Below, piece by piece: positions 18,229 to 27,517 of a DNA stretch of 64,000 nt (position 1 is its first letter; each line of letters opens with the position of its first letter). Under the pieces are notes generated by a model. That model saw only the letters and a program-made list of their open reading frames with translations. It ran no database searches and was not told the origin of the DNA. The stretch is from Hymenobacter radiodurans (GTDB lineage Bacteria > Bacteroidota > Bacteroidia > Cytophagales > Hymenobacteraceae): the NCBI RefSeq assembly GCF_004355185.1, contig NZ_CP037922.1:2760001-2824000 (forward strand), read 5' to 3'. The translations under genes and the position numbers were made by a program.

Positions 18229-19332
18229 TTACAGCGTTTTACGCCGGTTCTTTTTGTAGTCTTCAAAAATCAGGTGGCCCAAACCTTTCAGTCCACTGAA
18301 ATAAGCTTTGCCTTGGTTCACCTCCGTAAATTCATTCACAAACTGCTGCAAATATGGATCTGAGGCAATCATGAACGTGGTAATCGGGATTTTGAGGCGA
18401 CGGGCCGCAGCGGCCAGATTCAGCGTTTTGTTGACCACTTTACGGTCGAGGCCGAAGCTGTTTTTGTAGTAGCCGTTGCCTTCTTTCAAGCAGGTCGGCT
18501 TCCCGTCGGTAATCATGAAAATCTGCTTGTTAGCGGTTTTGCGCTTGCGCAGCAAATCCATCGCCAGTTCCAACCCAGCCACCGTATTGGTATGGTACGG
18601 ACCGACTTCGAGGTAGGGCAAATCTTTCACCTTGATTTCCCAGGCGTCGTTGCCGAACACGATGACGTCGAGGAAATCTTTGGGGTACTTTTGCTTTACT
18701 AGCTCGGCCAAGGCCATTGCTACTTTCTTGGCGGGCGTGATGCGGTCCTCGCCGTACAGAATCATGGAGTGCGATATGTCGATCATCAGCACCGTGCTGG
18801 TTTGCGACTTATGCTCGTTTTCGCGCACCTCCAGGTCGCCTTCGGCCAGCATAAACTCATCGGTGAGGCCGTGGTTAAGCTGAGCATTGCGGATACTTTC
18901 GGTCATCGAAATCTGGTCGAGCGAGTCGCCGAAGCGGAATTCCCGCATATCGGTGCTTTGCTCGTCGCCTTGGCCGGTGTGGGGCGTGCGGTGGTTACCG
19001 GTGTTGCTTTTCTTAAGCTTGCCGAAAATCTCTTCCAGCGCCGACTTCCGAATACCCTGCTCCGTTTTGGGCGTGATCTTGAAAGCACCCCGTTCCTGCT
19101 CGTTTTCGTCGATGTAGCCTTTGGTTTTCAAGTCGTCGATAAAGTTACCGATGCCGTACTCGCCCTCGGTCAGGCCGTATTGCTTATCAAGCTGGGAAAG
19201 CCAGGAAAGAGCCTCTGCCACGTCGCCGGACGTGATAGTGACCAGTTGCATAAATATTTTGAATAAAGAATCGAAGCCTTTTTCAGGCGATTCATCGGGC
19301 ACGAAGTCCCGGAAGCGAAAACCAGCAGCCAT
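18229..19332 (-). CDS. VWA-domain protein, likely MoxR partner
   Basis: 367 residues. An N-terminal helical, charged half (about 1-175) is followed by a von Willebrand factor A domain whose MIDAS motif is DISHSM near residue 185, with the later ITDGKPT completing the metal site. No signal peptide or membrane helix, so cytosolic. VWA proteins of this type act as adaptors for MoxR ATPases; the MoxR gene is the next-but-one gene on the same strand. The pair's substrate is unknown. Confidence 0.85.
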   Translation of the reverse strand: MAAGFRFRDFVPDESPEKGFDSLFKIFMQLVTITSGDVAEALSWLSQLDKQYGLTEGEYGIGNFIDDLKTKGYIDENEQERGAFKITPKTEQGIRKSALEEIFGKLKKSNTGNHRTPHTGQGDEQSTDMREFRFGDSLDQISMTESIRNAQLNHGLTDEFMLAEGDLEVRENEHKSQTSTVLMIDISHSMILYGEDRITPAKKVAMALAELVKQKYPKDFLDVIVFGNDAWEIKVKDLPYLEVGPYHTNTVAGLELAMDLLRKRKTANKQIFMITDGKPTCLKEGNGYYKNSFGLDRKVVNKTLNLAAAARRLKIPITTFMIASDPYLQQFVNEFTEVNQGKAYFSGLKGLGHLIFEDYKKNRRKTL

Positions 19333-19543
19333 AGGAAGGGAGATTGAGGCTTAAGAACAACGGCACGGGCGGCAATGTTCATCCGAAGTGCCATAAGCAA
19401 GTTACGGCTTTGCCCAGACACCTTGCACCCGCATTTGCGCGTTGAACAATGCCAGCGCTTGTTTGTATTGTAAAGGCGTCACTAACAGCGTGTGAGGCGC
19501 GTACAAATATCTTCTGATTCATCCCTCCCCAACCTCTCCCCCT

Positions 19544-19825
19544 ATGAAAGCTATCTGGAATAACACCGTTCTGGCCGAAAGCAACGATACGGTTGTTGTT
19601 GAGAATAACCACTATTTCCCCGCCGACTCGATCAATCGCGAGTTTTTTGAGGACAGTATTGCCCACACCACCTGCCCTTGGAAAGGCCGGGCCAGCTATT
19701 ACTCGGTGCGCGTGAATGGAGAGCTAAACAAAGATGCCGCCTGGTATTACCCCGAACCGAAAGATGCTGCCAAGCAGATTGCAGGCCGCGTGGCGTTTTG
19801 GAAAGGCGTACAAGTACAGCCCTAA
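19544..19825 (+). CDS. DUF427 domain protein
   Basis: 93 residues covering a single DUF427 domain: the ESNDTVVVENNHYFP start, the CPWKGRASYYSV core and the AWYYPEPKDAAKQI segment are typical. The family forms a compact beta fold of unknown biochemical role. It ends near an isolated AAAAAGCCCCC tract at 19834-19843 that has no pairing arm. Confidence 0.88.
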   Translation: MKAIWNNTVLAESNDTVVVENNHYFPADSINREFFEDSIAHTTCPWKGRASYYSVRVNGELNKDAAWYYPEPKDAAKQIAGRVAFWKGVQVQP

Positions 19826-19926
19826 TCCCTCCAAAAAGCCCCCGCGTAACCTGTACTGCCCCAGACCGTTTGCACTAAGCGTTGGCCGCGGTAGGCTGAC
19901 GGCCGAAGTCAGTAACGGATTATGTT

Positions 19927-20562
19927 ATGAAGCAATACTCTTTCCATGTCCTTCTGGGGGGCTTTCTACTGGGCATTCTACTTCTGGGCAGCAGCTGTGA
20001 CAGTCAGCGCACGGCTACTGAGGGTGCCAACCCGGGAGCACCCAGCGCGGAGGCTACGGTTCCCATTAGCTTTCAGAAAGAAGTAGCCCGCGACGATTAC
20101 CGTTTCAGTGTGCAAACAACCGGCACTGGCACCAGCCGCACGCTTTCCTTAACCGCCGCCAAGGACAATCGAGAGCTGTTTAAGACGTCCGTTCCGATTG
20201 AGGGCCAAGTGCGCGACGCCATTGCCACCAACCTCAACGACGATAAATATCCGGAACTGTTCGTATTTGTAGCTGGTGCCGGAAGCGGCTCCTATGGCCG
20301 CCTTGTGGGTTATGAGTTCATGAATCAAGGCCATCGGCCCCTGACGTTGCCGGAGCTAAGCGGACCGGCCGCAGCCGGGTACATGGGTCACGATGAGTTT
20401 CGGGTGGAAGGCAGCCAACTGCTCCGCTCCTTCCCCGTCTATCGCCCCGACGACCCAAACAGCACGCCTTCCGGGGGCATTCGCACGGTGGCCTACACGA
20501 TGGAACCGGGCATGGCGCTGACAGTAGCTGGTTTCAGCGATGCGCCCGCGCAGACTCCATGA
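19927..20562 (+). CDS. PliI-like lysozyme-inhibitor lipoprotein
   Basis: 211 residues with a signal peptide and a lipobox at LGSSC. The mature part fits the PliI family (inhibitors of invertebrate-type lysozyme): FQKEVARDDYRFSVQT, the DDKYPELFVFV strand and GSGSYGRLVGYEF are its recurring elements. A periplasmic or surface anti-lysozyme or general envelope role is inferred. The signal peptide itself carries one iterated G6 motif (19956-19961). A terminator follows. Confidence 0.8.
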   Translation: MKQYSFHVLLGGFLLGILLLGSSCDSQRTATEGANPGAPSAEATVPISFQKEVARDDYRFSVQTTGTGTSRTLSLTAAKDNRELFKTSVPIEGQVRDAIATNLNDDKYPELFVFVAGAGSGSYGRLVGYEFMNQGHRPLTLPELSGPAAAGYMGHDEFRVEGSQLLRSFPVYRPDDPNSTPSGGIRTVAYTMEPGMALTVAGFSDAPAQTP

Positions 20563-20582
20563 GTTTAACATTTTGCATCATG

Positions 20583-20619
20583 AGAAGCCCCCAGGAGTCA
20601 GATGGCTGCGGGGGCTTTT
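20583..20619 (+). terminator. Terminator after the PliI-like gene
   Basis: AGAAGCCCCCAG pairs with CTGCGGGGGCTTTTT (one bulge). Confidence 0.75.
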
Positions 20620-20667
20620 TGTTGTAAAGACCGCAAGTTTCGGGTGGCAGCGCAGTGGGCGCGGTAG

Positions 20668-20675
20668 TACATTTG
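20668..20675 (+). promoter_or_regulatory. Promoter -10 element for the alkyl-DNA repair gene
   Basis: TACATTTG matches TAnnTTTG exactly, 23 bases before ATG 20699. It lies inside a longer in-frame extension and so supports the shorter start. Confidence 0.55.
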
Positions 20676-20698
20676 ACTATTATCTCAGCTATTTCCCG

Positions 20699-21556
20699 AT
20701 GACGGATTACGAACGTATTGCGGCCGCCATTGCTTACGCCCGCACCCACTTTAAGGCCCAGCCCGACCTAGATGAAATGGCCCGACAGGCGCACTGGAGC
20801 CCGTTTCATTTTCAGCGTAAGTTTCAGAAATGGGCTGGCGTATCGCCGAAGAAGTTTCTGCAATACCTCAGCCTCGACCACGCCAAAACCTTATTGCGAC
20901 AACAACTGTCCGTAGCCGACACCGCCTACGAGACTGGCCTGTCAGGGCCCGGTCGGCTCCACGACTTATTTGTGAATCTGGAAGCCATGACGCCCGGCGA
21001 ATACCGCCAAGGCGGCGCCGAATTAGCTATTGACTACAGCTTCGGCGACAGTCCTTTCGGGCGTTATTTGGTAGCTACGACTTCCAAAGGTATCTGCAAG
21101 CTAATATTCCCCGAAACCGATGAGGCGGCCGTAGCTGAGTTGCGACAGGAGTGGCCTCAAGCTACTCTCACCGCTCAACAAACGGCTATACACGAGCAAG
21201 TTGACCGGTTTTTTAACGGTAGTCTCTCCCCCACCGACCGCTTTACAATGCACCTGAAAGGCACGCCCTTTCAACTCAAAGTGTGGGCTGCGCTATTGCA
21301 AATCCCAGAAGGCCAGCTTACTACTTATTCTCAGCTAGCCCGCGTTGCAGGCCACGAGCGAGCCGTACGGGCCGTGGGTACGGCCGTGGGCGACAATCCA
21401 ATCAGTTACCTCATTCCCTGTCACCGCGTCATTCGCCAGACCGGCGAGTTGGGTCAATACCGCTGGGGCGCGACGCGGAAAGTAGCACTAGTTGGTTGGG
21501 AAGCAGCACGCGTACACCCAAATGCGCTGGTAGCCGCGCCGGGGCTGTTTGATTAA
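20699..21556 (+). CDS. AraC-type HTH fused to O6-methylguanine-DNA methyltransferase
   Basis: 285 residues from ATG 20699. An AraC-family helix-turn-helix domain (about 1-105) is followed by a methylguanine methyltransferase domain with the acceptor motif PCHRVI. This repairs O6-alkylguanine by suicidal alkyl transfer and may also act on transcription. Unlike E. coli Ada, the N-terminal zinc/cysteine sensor of methylphosphotriesters is absent. A longer frame starts at 20540 but overlaps the previous gene and terminator, and a -10 element lies just before 20699. Confidence 0.88.
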   Translation: MTDYERIAAAIAYARTHFKAQPDLDEMARQAHWSPFHFQRKFQKWAGVSPKKFLQYLSLDHAKTLLRQQLSVADTAYETGLSGPGRLHDLFVNLEAMTPGEYRQGGAELAIDYSFGDSPFGRYLVATTSKGICKLIFPETDEAAVAELRQEWPQATLTAQQTAIHEQVDRFFNGSLSPTDRFTMHLKGTPFQLKVWAALLQIPEGQLTTYSQLARVAGHERAVRAVGTAVGDNPISYLIPCHRVIRQTGELGQYRWGATRKVALVGWEAARVHPNALVAAPGLFD

Positions 21557-21571
21557 GGAACATAACTTCAC

Positions 21572-21607
21572 AAAAAAGCCCCCAGAAACGTTTCTGGGGG
21601 CTTTTTT
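21572..21607. terminator. Bidirectional terminator
   Basis: A6-G-C5-AGAAACGTTTCT-G5-C-T6; perfect palindrome between convergent genes, arms equal (5/5). Confidence 0.92.
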
Positions 21608-21623
21608 ATAGGGTCGAAGCTAT

Positions 21624-22601
21624 TTACTCAATCCACTTAAACTTGTATTCGAGCTTCGGTACAGGCATACGGTCGGCTACGCGGCGCAGGCGGTTAGGTA
21701 GCGCCATAATGTACTCACGAGCCTTTTCAGCCTGACCATTGAGGCCAGTAATTTGGTCAATTTTCCAGGTATTGATGAGGCCTTCCAGAATATCAGTGTA
21801 GTCTTGGCTGGTGTATACGCCGAGGCGCTGAGCGGCGTCGGTGAAGTGACCAAAGGTTTTGCCCATATCTACGCCCATCTCGCGCATGTAGTGGGCCGGC
21901 ATCACAATCTTTTTGCGCATCATATCCTCGAAGGCCAGCATCATTTCGGATGGATCGACTTCGAAGATCTTATCTACAAACGTCTGATAGACACGGGCGT
22001 GACGCGACTCGTCGCCAGCAATCATACCACAGAGCTTAGAAAGCTGATCATCACCGGCCTTGCGGGCCAGCGTACCTACACGACGGTGCGAGAGGTTGGT
22101 AGCAGCTTCCTGATAGCTTGTATAAATGAACGCGCGATAGGGGTCGTGAGCAGTGCCGAGGTCGAAGCCATCAGCAATCAGATACTGCGTGCTCACCTCA
22201 AACTCGCGCATATTCACGCGGCCCGAGAGGTAGAGGTAACGGTTGAGCAAGTCGCCATGCCGGTTCTCTTCTGCTGTCCAGCCCCGAATCCACTGCGCCC
22301 AGCCGTTATTGGGGTCGCGGTTGAGGTCATCGAGCTGGTGAAACCAAGCTTCGTAATTCGGGAGTGCTTCTTCCGTAATCGTATCGCCAATGAGTACCGC
22401 TAGCAGGTCGTAGCTGAGTTCTTTGGCGCGCTCACGCATGAGCTTTACTTCGTCAAAAAACGTATCAAGGCGGGAGTCGGGCAAGAAATCGGAGGGCTGC
22501 CAGCTGTCCTCCACTTTCTTGAGGAAGGAGCCCATGTTTTCCCGTAAAAAGGATTCCAGATGCTGAAGCACCTCCCCGCGGGAGGTTACGGTTGCGAGCA
22601 T
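21624..22601 (-). CDS. Acyl-ACP desaturase
   Basis: Soluble di-iron enzyme introducing a double bond into acyl-ACP, setting membrane fluidity. 325 residues from ATG 22601. Both iron-binding motifs of plant-type stearoyl-ACP desaturases are present: EENRHGDLL and DESRHARVY. I chose 22601 over the upstream start at 22655 because the sequence between carries an exact -10 element (22637-22644) and the protein then begins MLATVTSRGEVLQ. Plant-type desaturases are common in Hymenobacteraceae. Confidence 0.92.
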   Translation of the reverse strand: MLATVTSRGEVLQHLESFLRENMGSFLKKVEDSWQPSDFLPDSRLDTFFDEVKLMRERAKELSYDLLAVLIGDTITEEALPNYEAWFHQLDDLNRDPNNGWAQWIRGWTAEENRHGDLLNRYLYLSGRVNMREFEVSTQYLIADGFDLGTAHDPYRAFIYTSYQEAATNLSHRRVGTLARKAGDDQLSKLCGMIAGDESRHARVYQTFVDKIFEVDPSEMMLAFEDMMRKKIVMPAHYMREMGVDMGKTFGHFTDAAQRLGVYTSQDYTDILEGLINTWKIDQITGLNGQAEKAREYIMALPNRLRRVADRMPVPKLEYKFKWIE

Positions 22602-22636
22602 GACGTAGGGGAGATTAGTAGAAGGGAACGGAAGGC

Positions 22637-22644
22637 CAAATGTA
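22637..22644 (-). promoter_or_regulatory. Promoter -10 element for acyl-ACP desaturase
   Basis: Minus-strand TACATTTG, an exact TAnnTTTG, 35 bases before ATG 22601. Confidence 0.55.
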
Positions 22645-22706
22645 GGCATTCCCATTTCCCAAATACGTTATATAGCCATTTTAGGGCTATTACAAAATTT
22701 TGGCTT

Positions 22707-24346
22707 TTACGGCTTTTCTATAATTTCTAGCCGCACTTCATAAAGCTGTGACAGGGTGGAGTCCGGTGTTATCCTATTAAGCAGAGTAAAGGAAATACCA
22801 GCCTTATCAGCTGAACGGTGATATTGGGCGTAGCGTTGCAGAAACGGCACTATCTCGGGGGCTAAAACCCATCGCACGCCGGGCCGTTCGGCCAAACGAT
22901 ATAAGCTGGTGCTGAAGTCGCGGGTGCCAGTAAGCTGCTGCCGAAGCGTGGGCAGGGAAGGGTGAAGCGTGGCCCAACCCGTAAGCGGCATCTGCGGCTG
23001 CGGCAGGGCATATACATTGAAGGGCGACAACGACTTATATGCTACTTCCAGATTCGCTGTCACCAATATTTGCCCCCCAACCGTGGCACGGTTTAGCGCG
23101 GTCAGATAAGATTCATGGCGGGAGCGCTCAGCTGCCAGCAGTTGTTTTCTATGCAGCGTTTTATAGCCGTAAATACCTGTTGTCAAAATTAATAGGCTTA
23201 CCACTAAGCGTGGGAACGGTACGCGCGCTGGCGGTGGTAGTCGCAGCCAGTAAATGACATTGCCAAGGGTGAAAAGAGTGAACAGCGGCAGTCCAAGGCG
23301 TGGGGGCAGCTTTAGCCCTACTCCTATACCTAGAATCAGCAAGCTAAAGGCAACCTGAGTTAGCCAGAAGATAAGTCGGCCACGAGTGGGCGAACTCCGC
23401 ATTAGGCTCACGAAGATGAGCGCGTTCAGTAGGAGCAGCGGAAAGTAGTCACGCACCACCAAGCGCCCCAAAGTAGCCAGCTTCACAGGAGCCGATTCAC
23501 GCAGGAAAAAGTCAGCATTGGGGGGGCAGTTCGCTGAAAAAAAGCTTCGTTGACTAACGTGGAGTCGCTTAGAATCCAGTGACTGACGGCCTGCACACCA
23601 AGCGTATCGAAGGTAGTTTTTGGCTGTGGCTGGTATAATTGAAAGTCATTGAGGTTAGACTTAAGCACATCGAGCACGCGAAAGCGGGTGGCCTCAGGTG
23701 AACGGGTAACGGTGAGAAAAAAGCCCCCCACCCCTGCCAGCAGCAACGCCGAGGCCAATAGGTAGGTCCCGCGGCGCTGGCCCAGCCACAGTCCACCCGG
23801 CACCGCCACCAAGAGTCCGAGCACGGCTGCGCTGGGCCGAATTAGCCATGCCGCTCCAAACGCTACCAAGCCAACTACTATAGCCCAGCCTCGGTCGGTG
23901 CGTTGGGCGGCAAAAAGCCCCCAGCGCCGGCCAGCAGCAATGGTACCCGCATATAGTTGAACCACAGGCTATTCTCAATGAAGACTAAGCCAAAGAACAG
24001 GGTCAGCGCTAAGGTAATTTGCCCCCGGTCAGCCAGCCGACCAACAAGCGGTTGAGCACGGCGAAAAGCAAAACCAGCGCCACGTAGAGCAGAGCATACA
24101 GCGACAGCCCATACCAAGGTACCGCTGGAAATTGGGCGTATAAGGCAGCCAACCCGGAGGCAAAGCCGTGGAAATACAGGTACAGATCTGTGACGGGCGC
24201 GGCAGCCGTAATACCCCGCAGCAATTGCGTGATGATGAGGTCGTCGTTAGTTTCATAGTAGGCCCCCAGCCCGCCGATAGACAGCAGCAGCAAGAGCAGT
24301 GGCAGCAGCATTACCCGAAAATAGCCCCCAGGGTAGCGGTGTTCAT
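22707..24346 (-). CDS. Polytopic membrane protein of the glycan locus, broken in four places
   Basis: As given this is a string of frames (24311-24009, a middle piece, 23965-23483, 23486-22707). Adding one base at each of the C5 tracts 24325-24329, 24022-24026 and 23918-23922 and at the G7 tract 23520-23526 gives one 547-residue protein with no internal stop. It has about 9-10 membrane helices and a ~150-residue soluble C-terminus. The layout resembles GT-C type glycosyltransferases or other surface-polysaccharide membrane proteins, but no diagnostic motif was found. The 24325 correction only affects the first 12 residues, so ATG at 24311 is an alternative start. Divergent from a GT39-like gene. 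Confidence 0.7.
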
Positions 24347-24387
24347 GCCTGCAAGGTAGGGAGCGGTGCGAGTTAAGTTAGCAGGGC

Positions 24388-26110
24388 ATGCGCAGTGCTG
24401 CCTACCTTGTAGCCGTGAATACTCGTTCGTTCGTTCGTTTGGCTTTCCTCGCCCTGCTGTTTGTGGGGCTGTTTACCGTTGCGTACTTCTTCCTGACGCA
24501 TGAGGGCTTATATGCCCTCGACGATTATTACTATTCTCGCTACGCGCAGCAAGTAGCCACCGGCACCTTCCGCCTGGCTCCCGATCCTCAGGGTTTACTT
24601 GTTGACCCGTTGCGCGAAAGGCCACTTATTTTCGGGCCTGTTGCCCTCTTGTATAAAGCTTTCGGCGTCAACATTATTACCACCACTTTGTGGCCGCTCT
24701 TGGCCACGCTGGGGTGCGCCGTAGTGCTTTGGCTTTTGTATGGAAAGCGCGAGCCAGTAGTGGCGGCAGGGGCTATCCTACTGTTGGGGCTCCATTATTT
24801 CACTCTTAACCTAACCAATTATCTATACCCCGATAATATTCTGATGTTCTGGTGTATATGCTGTGCAGCATCACTACTTATCGGGCGACGTGATGGGCAG
24901 CTTGCAGGAGCCTTGTGGGGGCTTTTTTTGCTCTGCTCAACTTCGCCGCCCTGCTCAGCAAAGAGACGATTATCTACTACCTACCTTTTTACTTAGGGTA
25001 CTTCTGCTCGATGGATGGCGGCGGCGCAACCGCCGATTTTGGCTAACTACTTTCGGAGTAGGCACGGTGCTGCTATTGGGTTATCTGGCCTTGTATCAGG
25101 TGTACACCGATGATGCACTGTACCGTATCCACTTAATTGAGCGCACCAATGAGTTCTTGAAAGAAGGCAATTACATTCTAGGTAAGCGGGGAGCGTTGTT
25201 CTATCGGCTTACTATGGCACCCCTCGATTTTTTTATCGGCACAGGGCTGGGTGGCGTCATTCTTTTTGCCTTGTTAGCCTTATTAAATCAACGGCGCTGG
25301 CCCGACTCAGACGCCAAGTTCTGGCTGGCGCTGGCCGGTTCCACGTTGGTCTTCTACTGGTTTGGCAGCACCTCGCTCACCCAATACAACCCAATCACGT
25401 TATTGCCGCGCATGACTACCCCCCTGCTGCCACCGCTGTGCTTGGCAGCAGGCTTCGGGCTCCGCGACTTTAGCCGATCTGGTCGTGGGGCAGGTTGGCT
25501 AGCACTGGCTTTGCTGGCTTGTACAGCCTGGGCGCGAAGCTCCGTTTCACTGATTTACGGCGGGCTAAGTTTGTACTTCGGATTGATGGCCATCCTGGCA
25601 GGTCCTTCCACCCGCGCCGGCTGGCGGCGGCCGGGCACTTACGCCTTTGCGGCGCTTCTCCTATTGGTAGTGGCCGGTACTACGGCAGTTAGGCCTGCCT
25701 ACTTTATGACCAAACCAAGTGTATCATCGCATTTTGAGCAGAATCAGCTGATTGACGGCTACTTACAACCACCAGCGCGAGGCGTAGTGTTCGTGGACGA
25801 CTACCTGGTGAGTAACTACGATTATTATTACGATCATAAAAAGCCCCCCGGCATCTATTTCCGGCGCTATGCCGCCCGCGATTCCATTCGCTTAGAGCCC
25901 GGCCAACAGGCTTGGTTGCTCCTGAACCGCAGCACCCTGACCAACGATGAATTGACGAGAAAGCTTATCCGCTATTCAGAGACGGATGTATTAGCTTGCT
26001 ATCCGGGTCGGCAACTGGTGGCCGAAGTGGGCAAGGTTAGCTTATATAAGCTTGATTGGGGCCGAATGGCAACTGCTCTGCCAGTAACTACGCTGCGCAG
26101 AAGTGAATAA
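24388..26110 (+). CDS. GT39-like membrane glycosyltransferase, copy 1, frameshifted twice
   Basis: About 574 residues once two single-base deficits are mended: one in G5 at 24917-24921 and one in GGG at 24996-24998. Alignment by eye to the paralog at 27518 fixes both sites (LLNFAALLSKETIIYYLPFYLG reads through only after correction). Features: an N-terminal helix, then HEGLYALDDYYYSRYAQQ, whose acidic DD pair sits in the first periplasmic loop as in GT39/ArnT-type enzymes, about ten membrane helices, and a soluble C-terminal domain. Such enzymes transfer a sugar from a polyprenyl-phosphate donor to lipid or protein outside the membrane. GTG at 24415 is an alternative start. Confidence 0.75.
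24424..24439 (+). repeat. (CGTT)4 tetranucleotide repeat at the 5' end of the GT39-like gene
   Basis: Four perfect CGTT units in a row within the first codons of copy 1. A change of one unit would shift the frame. Confidence 0.8.
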
Positions 26111-26161
26111 GAATGAATAGTACGCCTAGAAGGATCTGCATTCAAACAGATTCACTATCAA

Positions 26162-26251
26162 CTAATTGGTGATTAGCATCAGCAAGCAACTCACAGCCAG
26201 CAATAAGGTAACCATATAAGTTTGGCGACGGTAGTAGAGAGATGTTTTCAT
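26162..26251 (-). CDS. Possible 29-residue membrane micropeptide
   Basis: In a 407-base gap, the minus strand has ATG 26251 to TAG 26162. The frame begins MKTSLYYRRQTY and ends in a hydrophobic stretch (MVTLLLAVSCLLMLITN), a plausible single-pass membrane peptide with a positive N-terminus. No ribosome site, no homolog known to me. The rest of the gap (26111-26517) is AT-rich and shows nothing else. Confidence 0.3.
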   Translation of the reverse strand: MKTSLYYRRQTYMVTLLLAVSCLLMLITN

Positions 26252-26517
26252 AAGCGCGTCACTAGCATTTAATTAATATCCAAATCTCCCGATAAAGCAG
26301 TTGCCTAACAAGGAAAAATAGGGGCCATTTGTGACATGACTTACAACTGAATAATAGGCAATTACAAATAAAAAATACAAGTATTTGAAGGAATTTATGC
26401 CGTGTAGCGCATGCTTCTATTTCAGCTTAACTATAAGATTAAAATAAGAAGAGTTGCTTAGATGCGGCAGCGCCCAATCTGGCTTTTATATTAGAGAACA
26501 CCCTTGATTTCGCAGCG

Positions 26518-27339
26518 TTAACCAATCGTTTCTACTGGCCAAAATCGCATTTCCAAGGATAAGCGGGTGGCATCTGCGTTAAGATTTACTGCGCCACCGT
26601 GTAGTAGGTAGGGCGAAAAGAGTAATACTTCCGCTGGACCTGGATTAGGACGAATAAGCTCCAAAGGTTCAGCTGTTTGCTTGACGGCCGGCACCGTGTA
26701 GGCAACGCCATTGTATACAGCCCCATTCTGGGTTCGCTCTACCCGGTTTTCGGGCCACCAATGACTTCCCGGAACCAGGCTCAGGGATGAGTCGGCAGTG
26801 CTACCTGTTACCGGCACATAGATGTTAATGCAATCATCATAGTCAGGCAGCCACACATCACGGTGGAGCGGATTATTATCGGAGCGGCCGGGCCTTACCA
26901 GACGCAGATGAAACAGACGCATCTGATCAAAAGGGTTATACGCCTGAACGGGGTGGCCGCATAGCTCCGAAACCCGGGCCTCCAGCAGCGCCGCCGGCAC
27001 TGGCAGTCGGTCAATTATGTATTCCTTCGTCAAATTTACGACTGCTAGATGCCGCTGTTGGTCATCGCCAATCACCTTGTGGTAGTCAGCCACCGGAAAA
27101 TCCGCCGCGACCAGCAGGCCTGCCGCTACCAAAGCTTCGCGTACTAATGCTTCAAGGCCAGCCTGTAGTTGCCGCTGCTCAGGCGCCGACAGAAATTCCG
27201 CCACCGTATAGCCATCATCAGCCCAAGAGGTACCACGGGTAAGGTCGATGCTATCAGCCAGAAGCACTTTGTTTTCGGCCTGGCCACTTTCGCCCTCAAT
27301 TTGGTACGTTACCTCACGTGCGTTAATGCTAGCTTTCAT
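26518..27339 (-). CDS. Phytanoyl-CoA dioxygenase-like 2OG-Fe(II) oxygenase
   Basis: 273 residues. The iron triad reads as HRD in NPLHRDVWLPD, the distal His in LLHGGAVNL, and the 2-oxoglutarate Arg in TRLSLEMRFW, all in the order and spacing of the PhyH family. The protein probably hydroxylates a small molecule or sugar-linked group. It lies on the opposite strand between two paralogous GT39-like genes, so a role in decorating the surface glycan is plausible but only contextual. Confidence 0.8.
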   Translation of the reverse strand: MKASINAREVTYQIEGESGQAENKVLLADSIDLTRGTSWADDGYTVAEFLSAPEQRQLQAGLEALVREALVAAGLLVAADFPVADYHKVIGDDQQRHLAVVNLTKEYIIDRLPVPAALLEARVSELCGHPVQAYNPFDQMRLFHLRLVRPGRSDNNPLHRDVWLPDYDDCINIYVPVTGSTADSSLSLVPGSHWWPENRVERTQNGAVYNGVAYTVPAVKQTAEPLELIRPNPGPAEVLLFSPYLLHGGAVNLNADATRLSLEMRFWPVETIG

Positions 27340-27517
27340 AGAAGTGGAAAGAAGTGGAAAAGTTTGATTTTGACTAAGTAAGCGCTACAAATACGGCGAT
27401 GATTCAGGGTAGCGAGGTATAATAGTCGCGCAAAGTAGGGCAAAGCGGTAGTCAGGCGCAAAATTCATTCCTCCGACTGCCCCTTATTAACGCATCAACA
27501 TTGGATAACTTGCCCCC

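Noticed and set aside
23520..24346. Several separate small membrane genes in place of one
   Set aside because: The pieces join into one frame when a single G/C is added at each run, with lengths summing to a multiple of three, and no piece has its own plausible start region.
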